Shown here: piece by piece, positions 1 to 5,243 of the stretch
How positions within the stretch are numbered: the first letter of the stretch is position 1
How the letters are laid out: each line of letters starts with the position of its first letter
Assembly: GCA_030611815.1 (NCBI GenBank)
Contig: JAUWPC010000248.1
Coordinates: 1 to 5,243, forward strand
Origin: Desulfobacteraceae bacterium
Lineage (GTDB): Bacteria; Desulfobacterota; DSM-4660; Desulfatiglandales; Desulfatiglandaceae
Direction of reading: 5' to 3'
DNA: 5,243 nucleotides
Position numbers and translations under genes: made by a program
Notes under the pieces: model-generated
Told to the model about the DNA's origin: nothing
The model's input: only the letters and a program-made list of their open reading frames with translations
The model's database searches: none

Positions 1-306
1 ATGATCCTTGAGAGGAATTCTCGCCACAATCTGTTGCCGAGTGCCCAAAACCATAGCCTTTCCGATCTCCGCCTTGCCGGTCTTGAGTACCTCCTGCATC
101 CGGCTGTTTTTACTGACCTCAGTGATGTGCTTCCCTATTGCCTCATCCGGTGTCATGCCGTATATTTTTGTATTATAGCGACTCATAAAACGAATGATTC
201 CATGTCTGTCGATGACAATAGGGCATTCGTAAGGGTTATCTACAAATGCATCGAGCAGTTCGCTGTCAGTTTGACTCAACCATTTCGGGGCTATTTTTTT
301 TGACAT
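1..306 (-). CDS. PAS-domain signalling regulator, N-terminal fragment (probably a sigma-54-dependent activator)
   Basis: This is a partial gene: the ATG is at 306-304 and the frame stays open to base 1, giving 102 residues with no stop. Translation begins MSKKIAPKWLSQ. From about residue 15 it reads as a PAS sensor domain: CPIVIDRHGIIRFMSRYN (28-45), then YGMTPDEAIGKHITEV (49-64), then SRMQEVLKTGKAEIG (68-82) and the beta strand QQIVARIPLKD (91-101). This pattern, especially 'iGkhitEV...sRM.eVLkTGkaEIG...IVaRIP', is typical of the N-terminal PAS domain of sigma-54-dependent (NtrC-type, AAA+ plus Fis HTH) regulators; the AAA+ and HTH parts would lie beyond the window, so that assignment is inference. 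A PAS histidine kinase is the alternative. The start overlaps the glycosyltransferase 3' end by 16 bp, suggesting translational coupling; the nearest GGAG lies about 13 nt upstream. Ligand or signal is unknown. Confidence 0.8.
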   Translation of the reverse strand, partial: MSKKIAPKWLSQTDSELLDAFVDNPYECPIVIDRHGIIRFMSRYNTKIYGMTPDEAIGKHITEVSKNSRMQEVLKTGKAEIGKAMVLGTRQQIVARIPLKDH

Positions 307-1154
307 GGTTTTTCTGCTACTCCATACTCCTCATGAAGTCTGTTAGGAAGCTGCAGATAGAAGTCTCCCTCATCTCTCTTCCCCCGCTTGATGCAACCTG
401 TCCCGTAGATCCCGCATTTCAAAGAGAGTTCTGCAATGGCTGCCATTAGTTGTTTGTCATTGAGTATCCCACTCTCTACGAGCTTAACAAGAGCCCTTAT
501 CCTGAACCGATCCATCCCCTTGTACCGGGAGGATAACTGGTCGGGGTGGCCGCCCTCTTTCACGACCAGTTTCTCATTGATCAGATGAACGGGATAGCGG
601 CAGGCAATCCTGAGCCAGAGATCATAGTCTTCACAGGCAGGCAGATCCTCATCGAAGAGCCCTACTTCTTCTAAGAGTGTTCGTTTCAGCATTACTGCCG
701 ACGGACTTATAAGGCATAGTTTTAAAGAAGGTTCAAATACGTCCCCAGAAGGTTTCAGGTGCCTTGTTTTTGGGTTGGCATAGCGCCCGTTCCTGATCCA
801 GATCTCCTCGGTCTGGCTGATCATGGCTTCGGGATGGCTTTTAAAAAACGAGATTTGCGCCCCTAATTTTTCAGACAGCCAGTAATCATCAGAATCGAGG
901 AATGCGACAAGGGGAGCGTCTGATCCTCTGATGCCGGTGTTCCTTGCCGCGGAGACGCCGAGATTGGATGTATGCGCCATAAATCTGATCTTATCCCCGA
1001 ACTGGCGCATGGCATCTCTGGTTCCGTCTGTTGACCCGTCGTCTACCACTATAATTTCATAATCAGTAAAGGTCTGGTAGAGGACTGACGAGATCGCCCT
1101 CGACACCTTCAGCGCCCTGTTAAATGCTGGTATTATGACGCTTACGGCTGCCAT
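291..1154 (-). CDS. Family 2 glycosyltransferase (GT-A fold)
   Basis: The predicted product is a 287-residue glycosyltransferase that would move a sugar from a nucleotide-sugar donor to an unidentified acceptor. It opens directly with the first GT-A strand, VSVIIPAFNR (4-13), followed by EIIVVDDGSTDGT (33-45, D38/D39 for the nucleotide), NLGVSAARNTGI (64-75), FLDSDDYW (85-92, the DXD metal-binding motif), and ACEDYDLWLR (173-182, with E175/D176 as the likely catalytic base). The tail has GGHPDQLSSRY (201-211) and a helical C-terminus. No membrane segments are evident, so it is probably cytoplasmic or peripheral. I chose the ATG at 1154 because the family fold starts immediately after it; an in-frame ATG at 1244 would add 30 residues that only shadow the end of the upstream gene. 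It overlaps the IspH-UbiA gene by 13 bp and the next gene by 16 bp. Donor and acceptor cannot be read from sequence; an envelope polysaccharide or lipid-linked glycan is a guess. Confidence 0.88.
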   Translation of the reverse strand: MAAVSVIIPAFNRALKVSRAISSVLYQTFTDYEIIVVDDGSTDGTRDAMRQFGDKIRFMAHTSNLGVSAARNTGIRGSDAPLVAFLDSDDYWLSEKLGAQISFFKSHPEAMISQTEEIWIRNGRYANPKTRHLKPSGDVFEPSLKLCLISPSAVMLKRTLLEEVGLFDEDLPACEDYDLWLRIACRYPVHLINEKLVVKEGGHPDQLSSRYKGMDRFRIRALVKLVESGILNDKQLMAAIAELSLKCGIYGTGCIKRGKRDEGDFYLQLPNRLHEEYGVAEKPCQKK

Positions 1155-2884
1155 AAAAAGGTTTGCCAGATCAAGGCCAGGAGCCCGGTGAGGAGGAAGT
1201 TGGTTTCGACTAACGCTTCCAGAGCAATTCCGGGATAGAGCCACTGTTTTTCGTAGGCCACAAGAGAAAGCGACAGCGTAAAAAGCGGGACAAACATTAA
1301 GTAACAGATTGAACCTGCAATGCCGAGGATCGGGCTGACAATCAGGATAAAGGCGCTTGCAAGAAGGACAATTTTCAGAAGCAGAAGAGTGCGTCTTTCA
1401 CCTAAGGTAATCGGCAGCGTTTCGGTTCCCACCATCAGATCTCCCTGGACCTGGAGGAGACTGAAGAAAATTGCCCTGGCATAACTCCATGAAAATACGA
1501 CTAAGCCGGTTATGATTGCCGGCAATGGTTTTCCGCCTCCTGTCTCGAGCATCGGTAAGACGCTGATAACGGCTACCCATGCAAGGGCCTCGGACAGGCT
1601 CCTTGACCCCGGAATATCCTTGATCTTGACATAGCGGTACTTGTGTCGAAATTGTTCAGGAACAAGGGGGATACTGTATATGATTCCTAAAAGGCTCAAG
1701 GTTGTCAAGGCGATAAAGGTGGCAACTCCAATCATATAGGAAAGCGCCAAGGCCATTATAATGGCCGTAATGCCTGTTATGTTCAACAGGCCCTTGTGTG
1801 TTTGAAGGAAAGTCGCCCTGTCAGGGTCATTGTAGGCGCTGGCTCCCTTGTCCAAAAAACGATTGAAGATATGCATTGCATAGAGGTAGAGGAATGTCAG
1901 GAAAGGAAAGGCGAGATTCGGCTCCCTTCCTGCCAACATGGATGCAGCATAAGCAAAAGAAAAAGCTCCTAAGGCCACGATCAGATTGCTCAGAACTAAG
2001 AACCTGAAGGCCTGTTTTGCCCAACGGGTGAGACAAATTTCCCTGCGGTTATGGATCCCTTCTATCTCTTTCAGTACGTTTTTTATCATCCAGTGCGGAG
2101 TGGATGCCCCCGCCGTGAGGCCAATGACTTCCATTTCGGAGAGTTTATTTTTGTCCAGATCCTTTTCAGTTTCCACATGGAAAGTGGGCAGATGTTCCGC
2201 CTCGGATATCTGGGCGAGGCGCTGGGTGTTGCCGCTGTGATATCCCCCCACCACAACAACAGCATCCACCTGGCCCTTAAAGGTCCTGACCTCCTGTTGC
2301 CTTTCCTGCGTTGCATCGCAGATGGTGTCAAAAACTAAGAGATCCGGGAATCGTTGTTTCAGTGCCCTTACCACACTGCTAAAGTTTTTTTCATTCTGCG
2401 TTGTCTGTGCAACGACAAAGGGGCTATCCAAATGGGGCAGACCGGCAACGTCATTCTCCCCCTGAATAACGTGGGCCGGAGTTTTGCTGTAACCCATCAG
2501 GCCGATAACCTCGGCGTGATCTCGGTCGCCTACAATTATTGCTGAGCGGCCTTTATCAGTATGATGCCGGATAATTGCCTGTACCCGGGTCACTTTTGGG
2601 CATGTGGCATCGATAACCCTGAGGCCTGTCTTTTCAAGTGCCAGGTGTTGATCTGGAGGAATACCGTGGGCCCTTATCACAATCCGCCCTGTCTTCAGCC
2701 CATTGAGGTCATCTGTGACTTTCACCCCCTTTGCTTCGAGGAGGTCAAGGACCTGCTGGTTGTGAATCACCGGACCGAAGGTAAAGAGAGGACCCTCTTT
2801 CTTGTTAGTTTCCGCCATTACTATTTCCATGGCACGGCGGACGCCCATACAGAATCCTGCTCTCTTTGCCAATATTACCTTCAT
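1142..2884 (-). CDS. ispH: IspH (HMBPP reductase) fused to a UbiA-family prenyltransferase-like membrane domain
   Basis: This is a 580-residue two-domain protein. Residues 1-280 are a complete IspH (LytB), the last MEP-pathway enzyme, reducing HMBPP to IPP and DMAPP with a [4Fe-4S] cluster. Cluster cysteines are C12 (AGFCMGVRRA), C95 (DATCPKV) and C189 (DTICDATQERQ). Substrate-site residues are H41, H73, H123, E125 (DHAEVIG), T161/T162, S217/N219 (HSGNTQRL) and the STPHW segment (261-265). After a linker of about 15 residues, 295-580 form a hydrophobic domain with 8-9 likely membrane helices and UbiA hallmarks: FNRFLDKGASAYNDPDR (340-356), IIYSIPLVP (401-409), IKDIPGSRSLSEALAW (421-436) and VQGDLMVGTETLPITLGE (479-496). 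Both Asp-rich motifs are incomplete relative to NDxxDxxxD and DxxxD. UbiA proteins transfer prenyl groups in the membrane; the acceptor here is unknown. Start at 2884 overlaps the dusB stop as ATGA, with GGAG at 2892-2889. The IspH assignment is very sure; catalysis by the UbiA half is uncertain. Confidence 0.93.
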   Translation of the reverse strand: MKVILAKRAGFCMGVRRAMEIVMAETNKKEGPLFTFGPVIHNQQVLDLLEAKGVKVTDDLNGLKTGRIVIRAHGIPPDQHLALEKTGLRVIDATCPKVTRVQAIIRHHTDKGRSAIIVGDRDHAEVIGLMGYSKTPAHVIQGENDVAGLPHLDSPFVVAQTTQNEKNFSSVVRALKQRFPDLLVFDTICDATQERQQEVRTFKGQVDAVVVVGGYHSGNTQRLAQISEAEHLPTFHVETEKDLDKNKLSEMEVIGLTAGASTPHWMIKNVLKEIEGIHNRREICLTRWAKQAFRFLVLSNLIVALGAFSFAYAASMLAGREPNLAFPFLTFLYLYAMHIFNRFLDKGASAYNDPDRATFLQTHKGLLNITGITAIIMALALSYMIGVATFIALTTLSLLGIIYSIPLVPEQFRHKYRYVKIKDIPGSRSLSEALAWVAVISVLPMLETGGGKPLPAIITGLVVFSWSYARAIFFSLLQVQGDLMVGTETLPITLGERRTLLLLKIVLLASAFILIVSPILGIAGSICYLMFVPLFTLSLSLVAYEKQWLYPGIALEALVETNFLLTGLLALIWQTFLWQP

Positions 2885-3903
2885 GGCTCTCCGGCCCCCA
2901 GCCTTTCTCTTTCTGAATCTAATCTCAGCCCTCGATCCCTTGAAAGAGTCCCGAAATAATTATCCAATGCGCTGATCATTGTATTGAAATCATTAATCCC
3001 TGTAAAGGACCCACGAAACCGGCTGCTGTGAGGCAACCCCTTTGTATATCCCAGGAGCAACCCCCGCATCATTTTGGATGCCCTGTTTTCACCGATCACC
3101 CGGGACAGGAGCGCGAAATGTTCCAGAATGACCGTTTTTCTTTCGGACAAATCGGGCGGACGCGCCTCAAGACCTTTCTCAAGGTTCAGAATTTGCCTGA
3201 ATATCCAAGGGTTACCCATGGCGCCCCGGCCAACCATCACCCCATCGCACCCGGTTTCTTCTCTCATCTGGAGGGCCAGCTCCGGTTTAAATACGTCTCC
3301 GTTTCCGATGACAGGGATGGAGAGGTTTTTCTTGACCTCCCGAATAATGCGCCAGTCCGCTTGCCTTGAAAACCCCTGTTTGACGAACCGGGGATGGACG
3401 GTAACTGCATCCGCGCCGCAATCCTCAATGATCCCGGCGATTTCCAGAAAATTAGTCTCATCGGGGGACCAGCCAGCCCGGATTTTTACGGTCAGGGGAA
3501 CCGTGCAGGCCTTGCGGACGGCCATGACCATATCCCGCACCGCAGCCGGGTTTCGAAGAAGCGCACCGCCGGCCCCGTTTTTGACCACTTTTCTGGCGGG
3601 GCACCCCATGTTGATGTCCACAAGGTCGGCGCCTTTTTCAACCACCATCTCGGCCGCCATGGCCATGATTTGGGGGTCCGCGCCGAATATCTGTACCGAG
3701 AGGGGCTTTTCCTCGGGAAAACCGTCTAAGTAGCGAAAAGTCTTTTCATGGCCTCGGGAAAGACCCACGGCGCTCACCATCTCGGTGACCACGAGACCGG
3801 CCCCTAATCGCTTGGCGATCAAACGAAACGGCGGATTTGTGATGCCCGCCATGGGGGCCATGATGAGCCGGTTTTTTAGTTTCAAAGCGCCGATTTGTAA
3901 CAT
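2881..3903 (-). CDS. dusB: tRNA-dihydrouridine synthase, DusB-like
   Basis: The 340-residue product is an FMN-dependent enzyme that reduces uridine to dihydrouridine in the tRNA D-loop. The TIM-barrel starts MLQIGALKLKNRLIMAPMAG (1-20), with the FMN-site MAPMAGITNPPFR at 15-27. It continues with EMVSAVGL (41-48), SVQIFGADP (69-77), and DINMGCPARKVVKNGAGGALL (96-116), in which C101 is the catalytic acid. Further motifs are VPLTVKIRAGW (135-145), TVHPR with H170, IGNGDV (199-204) and VMVGRGAMGNPWIF (232-245), the last two binding FMN phosphate. The VHPR...QGFS..ADW stretch differs slightly from the more usual VHGRT form but keeps the histidine. I chose the ATG at 3903: an in-frame ATG at 4008 would overlap the upstream gene by 79 bp and add 35 residues without family character. 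Ribosome binding is weak (GGAT about 11 nt upstream). It lies 26 bp after the iron-sulfur gene and overlaps ispH by 4 bp. DusB versus another Dus subfamily is likely but not certain. Confidence 0.92.
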   Translation of the reverse strand: MLQIGALKLKNRLIMAPMAGITNPPFRLIAKRLGAGLVVTEMVSAVGLSRGHEKTFRYLDGFPEEKPLSVQIFGADPQIMAMAAEMVVEKGADLVDINMGCPARKVVKNGAGGALLRNPAAVRDMVMAVRKACTVPLTVKIRAGWSPDETNFLEIAGIIEDCGADAVTVHPRFVKQGFSRQADWRIIREVKKNLSIPVIGNGDVFKPELALQMREETGCDGVMVGRGAMGNPWIFRQILNLEKGLEARPPDLSERKTVILEHFALLSRVIGENRASKMMRGLLLGYTKGLPHSSRFRGSFTGINDFNTMISALDNYFGTLSRDRGLRLDSERERLGAGEP

Positions 3904-3929
3904 AGAATTGTTTGATCCATCTAAACGGG

Positions 3930-4589
3930 CTAATCCTTGGCTGTTTGATCCTGGTTGTCTTTTAAGGTAATGGCGCTGACTGGGCATATCCGGACACAGG
4001 CAAGGCATGTCTCACAGGGAAGGTCTGTCAGGGATTCTTTACCGAAAAAACTGATCAGCGTGGAAAATCCTCGTTTGGCAAAGGCCATGAGCGGTTGACC
4101 ATTTTGCGTCCGGCAGACATGAATGCATTTGCCACATAAGACGCATCGATTGAGATGGTAGTCCAGAAAAGGATGGTCTTCATAGATGTCCGGGTCCTTC
4201 AGGGTATGGGGGAGTCGCCTTGGCTTTAAACCGATTTTCAGGAACCTGGCAATATGCTGCAATGCGCATTTCTTATTGGCAGGACAATGAGCGCAGTCCA
4301 CGTCATGGATCGACATGAGAAGTTCGAAGGCCGTGCGCTGCAATTGCCGCGCAGATGGCGTATCGGTTTTTACTACCATGCCGTTCAAGGCTTCTGTATT
4401 GCATGAGGTGACTGGTCTGTCCTGGCCTTCAATTTCGACAAAGCACAATCTGCAAGAAGCAGGAGGAGTTGCCAAGGTTTCCATGTAGCAGAGGTTGGGG
4501 ATATAAATCTGGTTGTCAAGACAGGCCTTCAGGATAGTAGTCCCTTCCTTGACCTCAATCTCTTTGCTGTCAATAACTAATTTGATCAT
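3930..4589 (-). CDS. HoxU / NuoG-N-terminal-type iron-sulfur protein ([2Fe-2S] plus three [4Fe-4S] sites)
   Basis: This 219-residue electron-relay subunit resembles HoxU, the N-terminal third of NuoG and the N-terminus of HndD-type [FeFe]-hydrogenases. Residues 1-75 are a plant-type ferredoxin fold binding [2Fe-2S] through C34, C46, C49 and C63 (PNLCY...SCRLC...TSC). Residues 90-110 are the His-Cys3 [4Fe-4S] motif, H95, C99, C102 and C108 (HDVDCAHCPANKKC). Residues 149-202 are a two-cluster ferredoxin, CVLCGKCIHVC (149-159) and CETCLACVRICP (192-203). No catalytic domain follows: the protein stops after ITLKDNQDQTAKD, so it must pass electrons to a separate partner such as a hydrogenase, formate dehydrogenase or other oxidoreductase not in this window. 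The upstream NuoF-like gene supports a diaphorase module that takes electrons from or gives them to NAD(H). There is no good Shine-Dalgarno near the ATG; a GGAT lies about 20 nt upstream. Cytoplasmic, as no signal peptide is seen. Function as a specific complex is not resolvable here. Confidence 0.9.
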   Translation of the reverse strand: MIKLVIDSKEIEVKEGTTILKACLDNQIYIPNLCYMETLATPPASCRLCFVEIEGQDRPVTSCNTEALNGMVVKTDTPSARQLQRTAFELLMSIHDVDCAHCPANKKCALQHIARFLKIGLKPRRLPHTLKDPDIYEDHPFLDYHLNRCVLCGKCIHVCRTQNGQPLMAFAKRGFSTLISFFGKESLTDLPCETCLACVRICPVSAITLKDNQDQTAKD

Positions 4590-4623
4590 ATTGATAATGT
4601 GTTTTGTGTTTATCCTGTTTGCA

Positions 4624-4652
4624 GGGGCAGAAATCGCCCCCGATGAATCGGG
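4624..4652 (-). other. Two overlapping, mutually exclusive small hairpins in the intergenic gap
   Basis: In the gap before the HoxU-like gene, 4639-4652 can form CCCGA-TGAA-TCGGG (5 bp stem, 4-nt loop) and 4624-4640 can form GGGGC-AGAAATC-GCCCC (5 bp stem, 7-nt loop). They share bases 4639-4640 and so cannot both form fully. There is no T-run after either on the minus strand, so neither looks like an intrinsic terminator. They could affect mRNA stability or processing between two subunit genes, or be chance. The rest of the 4590-4690 gap shows no convincing promoter. Confidence 0.4.
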
Positions 4653-4670
4653 ATTTCCACTATGCTCCTA

Positions 4671-4703
4671 CAATCAACAATCGCCAATCATCAATCATCA
4701 ATC
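4671..4703. repeat. Heptanucleotide tandem repeat, consensus CAATCAT, about 4.7 copies
   Basis: On the plus strand the units read CAATCAA, CAATCGC, CAATCAT, CAATCAT and a partial CAATC, all in perfect 7-nt register. The repeat fills the start of the intergenic gap and crosses the stop codon of the NuoF-like gene (stop at 4693-4691). As a result the repeat encodes the last residues of that protein (I-D-D on the minus strand). No function is evident; slipped-strand expansion is the simple explanation. Confidence 0.85.
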
Positions 4704-5243
4704 TCCAGGGGTCGCTCAACTACAGGGGCAAGATCCGGAGGCGACACCCTCTCTACGGCATTATATTCCGGTGGACATGCAACCACGCACTCGCCGCACT
4801 TTACGCAGAGGGTCTGGTCAACCCCTTTTTTTCGGTCCTTGGTGGTAAAGATTGCCTCTACGGGGCAGCACCCAACGCAGGCGTCGCATCCTCGGGCGCA
4901 TTTCTCTAAATCAATATAATAGGCGGTCAGGGGCCTGCACATCTTGGCAGGGCACCGTTTTTCTTTGATGTGTGCCTCGTATTCGTCCCGGAAATATCTG
5001 AGGGATGTGAGCACCGGATTTGGGGCGGTCTTACCCAGGCCACAGAGAGATCCTCCTTGTATGTCTTCACTCAATTTCTCTAAGAGTTCCAGGTCACCCT
5101 CGCGACCCTCTCCCTTGGTTATTCGATCCAGGATGTCGAGGAGATGGTAGGTTCCAATCCTGCAAAACGTGCATTTGCCGCAGGACTCCTTTTGGGTGAA
5201 ATCAAGGAAATAGCGTGCCACATCGACCATACAGGTATCCCCA
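4691..5243 (-). CDS. nuoF: NuoF/HndC-like NADH-binding flavoprotein subunit, C-terminal part with ferredoxin tail
   Basis: The gene is cut by the window edge: the frame is open to 5243, and reading through the ATG at 5230 gives GDTCMVDVARYFLDF, which matches the interior of NuoF proteins, so 5230 is not the start. Residue numbers here count from that internal Met. The N3-type [4Fe-4S] site is ESCGKCTFCRIGTYH (C17, C20, C23) plus C63 in SLCGLGKTAPNP. After the usual NuoF end (LRYFRDEYEAHI, 77-88) comes an added ferredoxin domain: CARGCDACVGCCP (111-123) and CVKCGECVVACP (142-153). This C-terminal extension is known from HndC, HydB and related bifurcating or bidirectional enzymes, not from classical complex I NuoF. 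The FMN and NADH sites would lie upstream. It heads a module with the HoxU-like gene 101 bp downstream. The last residues, LEIDD, lie largely in a heptanucleotide repeat. The symbol nuoF is by family; hndC would be equally defensible. Confidence 0.9.
   Translation of the reverse strand, partial: GDTCMVDVARYFLDFTQKESCGKCTFCRIGTYHLLDILDRITKGEGREGDLELLEKLSEDIQGGSLCGLGKTAPNPVLTSLRYFRDEYEAHIKEKRCPAKMCRPLTAYYIDLEKCARGCDACVGCCPVEAIFTTKDRKKGVDQTLCVKCGECVVACPPEYNAVERVSPPDLAPVVERPLEIDD

Noticed and set aside
1..303. Plus-strand open frame of 100 codons
   Set aside because: It is antisense to the clear PAS-domain gene on the minus strand and has no recognisable protein character.
1155..1244. Upstream ATG at 1244 extending the glycosyltransferase by 30 residues
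   Set aside because: The extension overlaps the end of the UbiA domain in another frame and has no family character; the GT-A fold begins three residues after the ATG at 1154.
2561..2959. Plus-strand open frame of 132 codons
   Set aside because: It is antisense to the IspH domain and the end of dusB, with a Cys/Pro/His-rich composition typical of a shadow frame.
3074..3733. Plus-strand open frame of 219 codons
   Set aside because: It lies wholly antisense to dusB; its length follows from the codon bias of that gene and its translation shows no domain.
3904..4008. Upstream ATG at 4008 extending DusB by 35 residues
   Set aside because: It would overlap the HoxU-like gene by 79 bp and precedes the usual Dus start (LQIGALKLKNRLIMAPMAG); the ATG at 3903 fits family length.
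4590..4690. Intrinsic terminator or sigma-54 promoter in the gap
   Set aside because: The hairpins lack a following T-run on the minus strand, and no GG-N10-GC element of the sigma-54 type was found.
4513..4919. Plus-strand open frames across the intergenic gap
   Set aside because: They run through the heptamer repeat and antisense to the cysteine-rich ferredoxin coding regions; no domain or ribosome binding site supports them.

Overview
The window is a densely packed stretch of bacterial chromosome with every recognisable gene on the minus strand, so transcription runs from 5243 towards 1. Family content and gene style point to an anaerobic bacterium of the Desulfobacterota (former Deltaproteobacteria; sulfate-reducing or syntrophic type). 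The clues are a NuoF/HndC-type flavin subunit with a ferredoxin tail beside a HoxU-like iron-sulfur protein, the MEP isoprenoid pathway, a UbiA-family protein of a divergent type, and a PAS-domain regulator resembling sigma-54 activators. The lineage is inferred from family resemblance only; there is no rRNA or other marker here.

Layout in order of transcription: (1) 5243-4691, the C-terminal part of a NuoF/HndC-like subunit carrying an extra two-cluster ferredoxin domain, cut by the window edge. (2) 4690-4590, the only real intergenic gap, about 100 bp, with a heptanucleotide tandem repeat that runs into the end of the preceding gene and two small overlapping hairpins. (3) 4589-3930, a 219-residue protein with [2Fe-2S], His-Cys3 [4Fe-4S] and 2x[4Fe-4S] domains (HoxU / NuoG N-terminal type). 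(4) 3903-2881, dusB-like tRNA-dihydrouridine synthase. (5) 2884-1142, a 580-residue in-frame fusion of IspH with a UbiA-type membrane prenyltransferase domain. (6) 1154-291, a family 2 glycosyltransferase. (7) 306-1, the first 102 residues of a PAS-domain regulator, cut by the other window edge.

Genes 4 to 7 overlap by 4, 13 and 16 bp and are probably co-transcribed and translationally coupled. The first two genes would form an electron-transfer module (NAD(H)/flavin to iron-sulfur relay) for a hydrogenase, formate dehydrogenase or similar catalytic subunit not seen here. The later genes are a mixture of tRNA modification, isoprenoid precursor synthesis, a membrane prenyltransferase-like domain, and a glycosyltransferase. 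A shared prenyl-lipid or cell-envelope role for the IspH-UbiA protein and the glycosyltransferase is a reasonable but unproven inference.

The most unusual item is the IspH-UbiA fusion, whose UbiA half has incomplete Asp-rich motifs. I see no CRISPR, mobile element, tRNA, rRNA or defence system, and nothing that amounts to a clearly new system.
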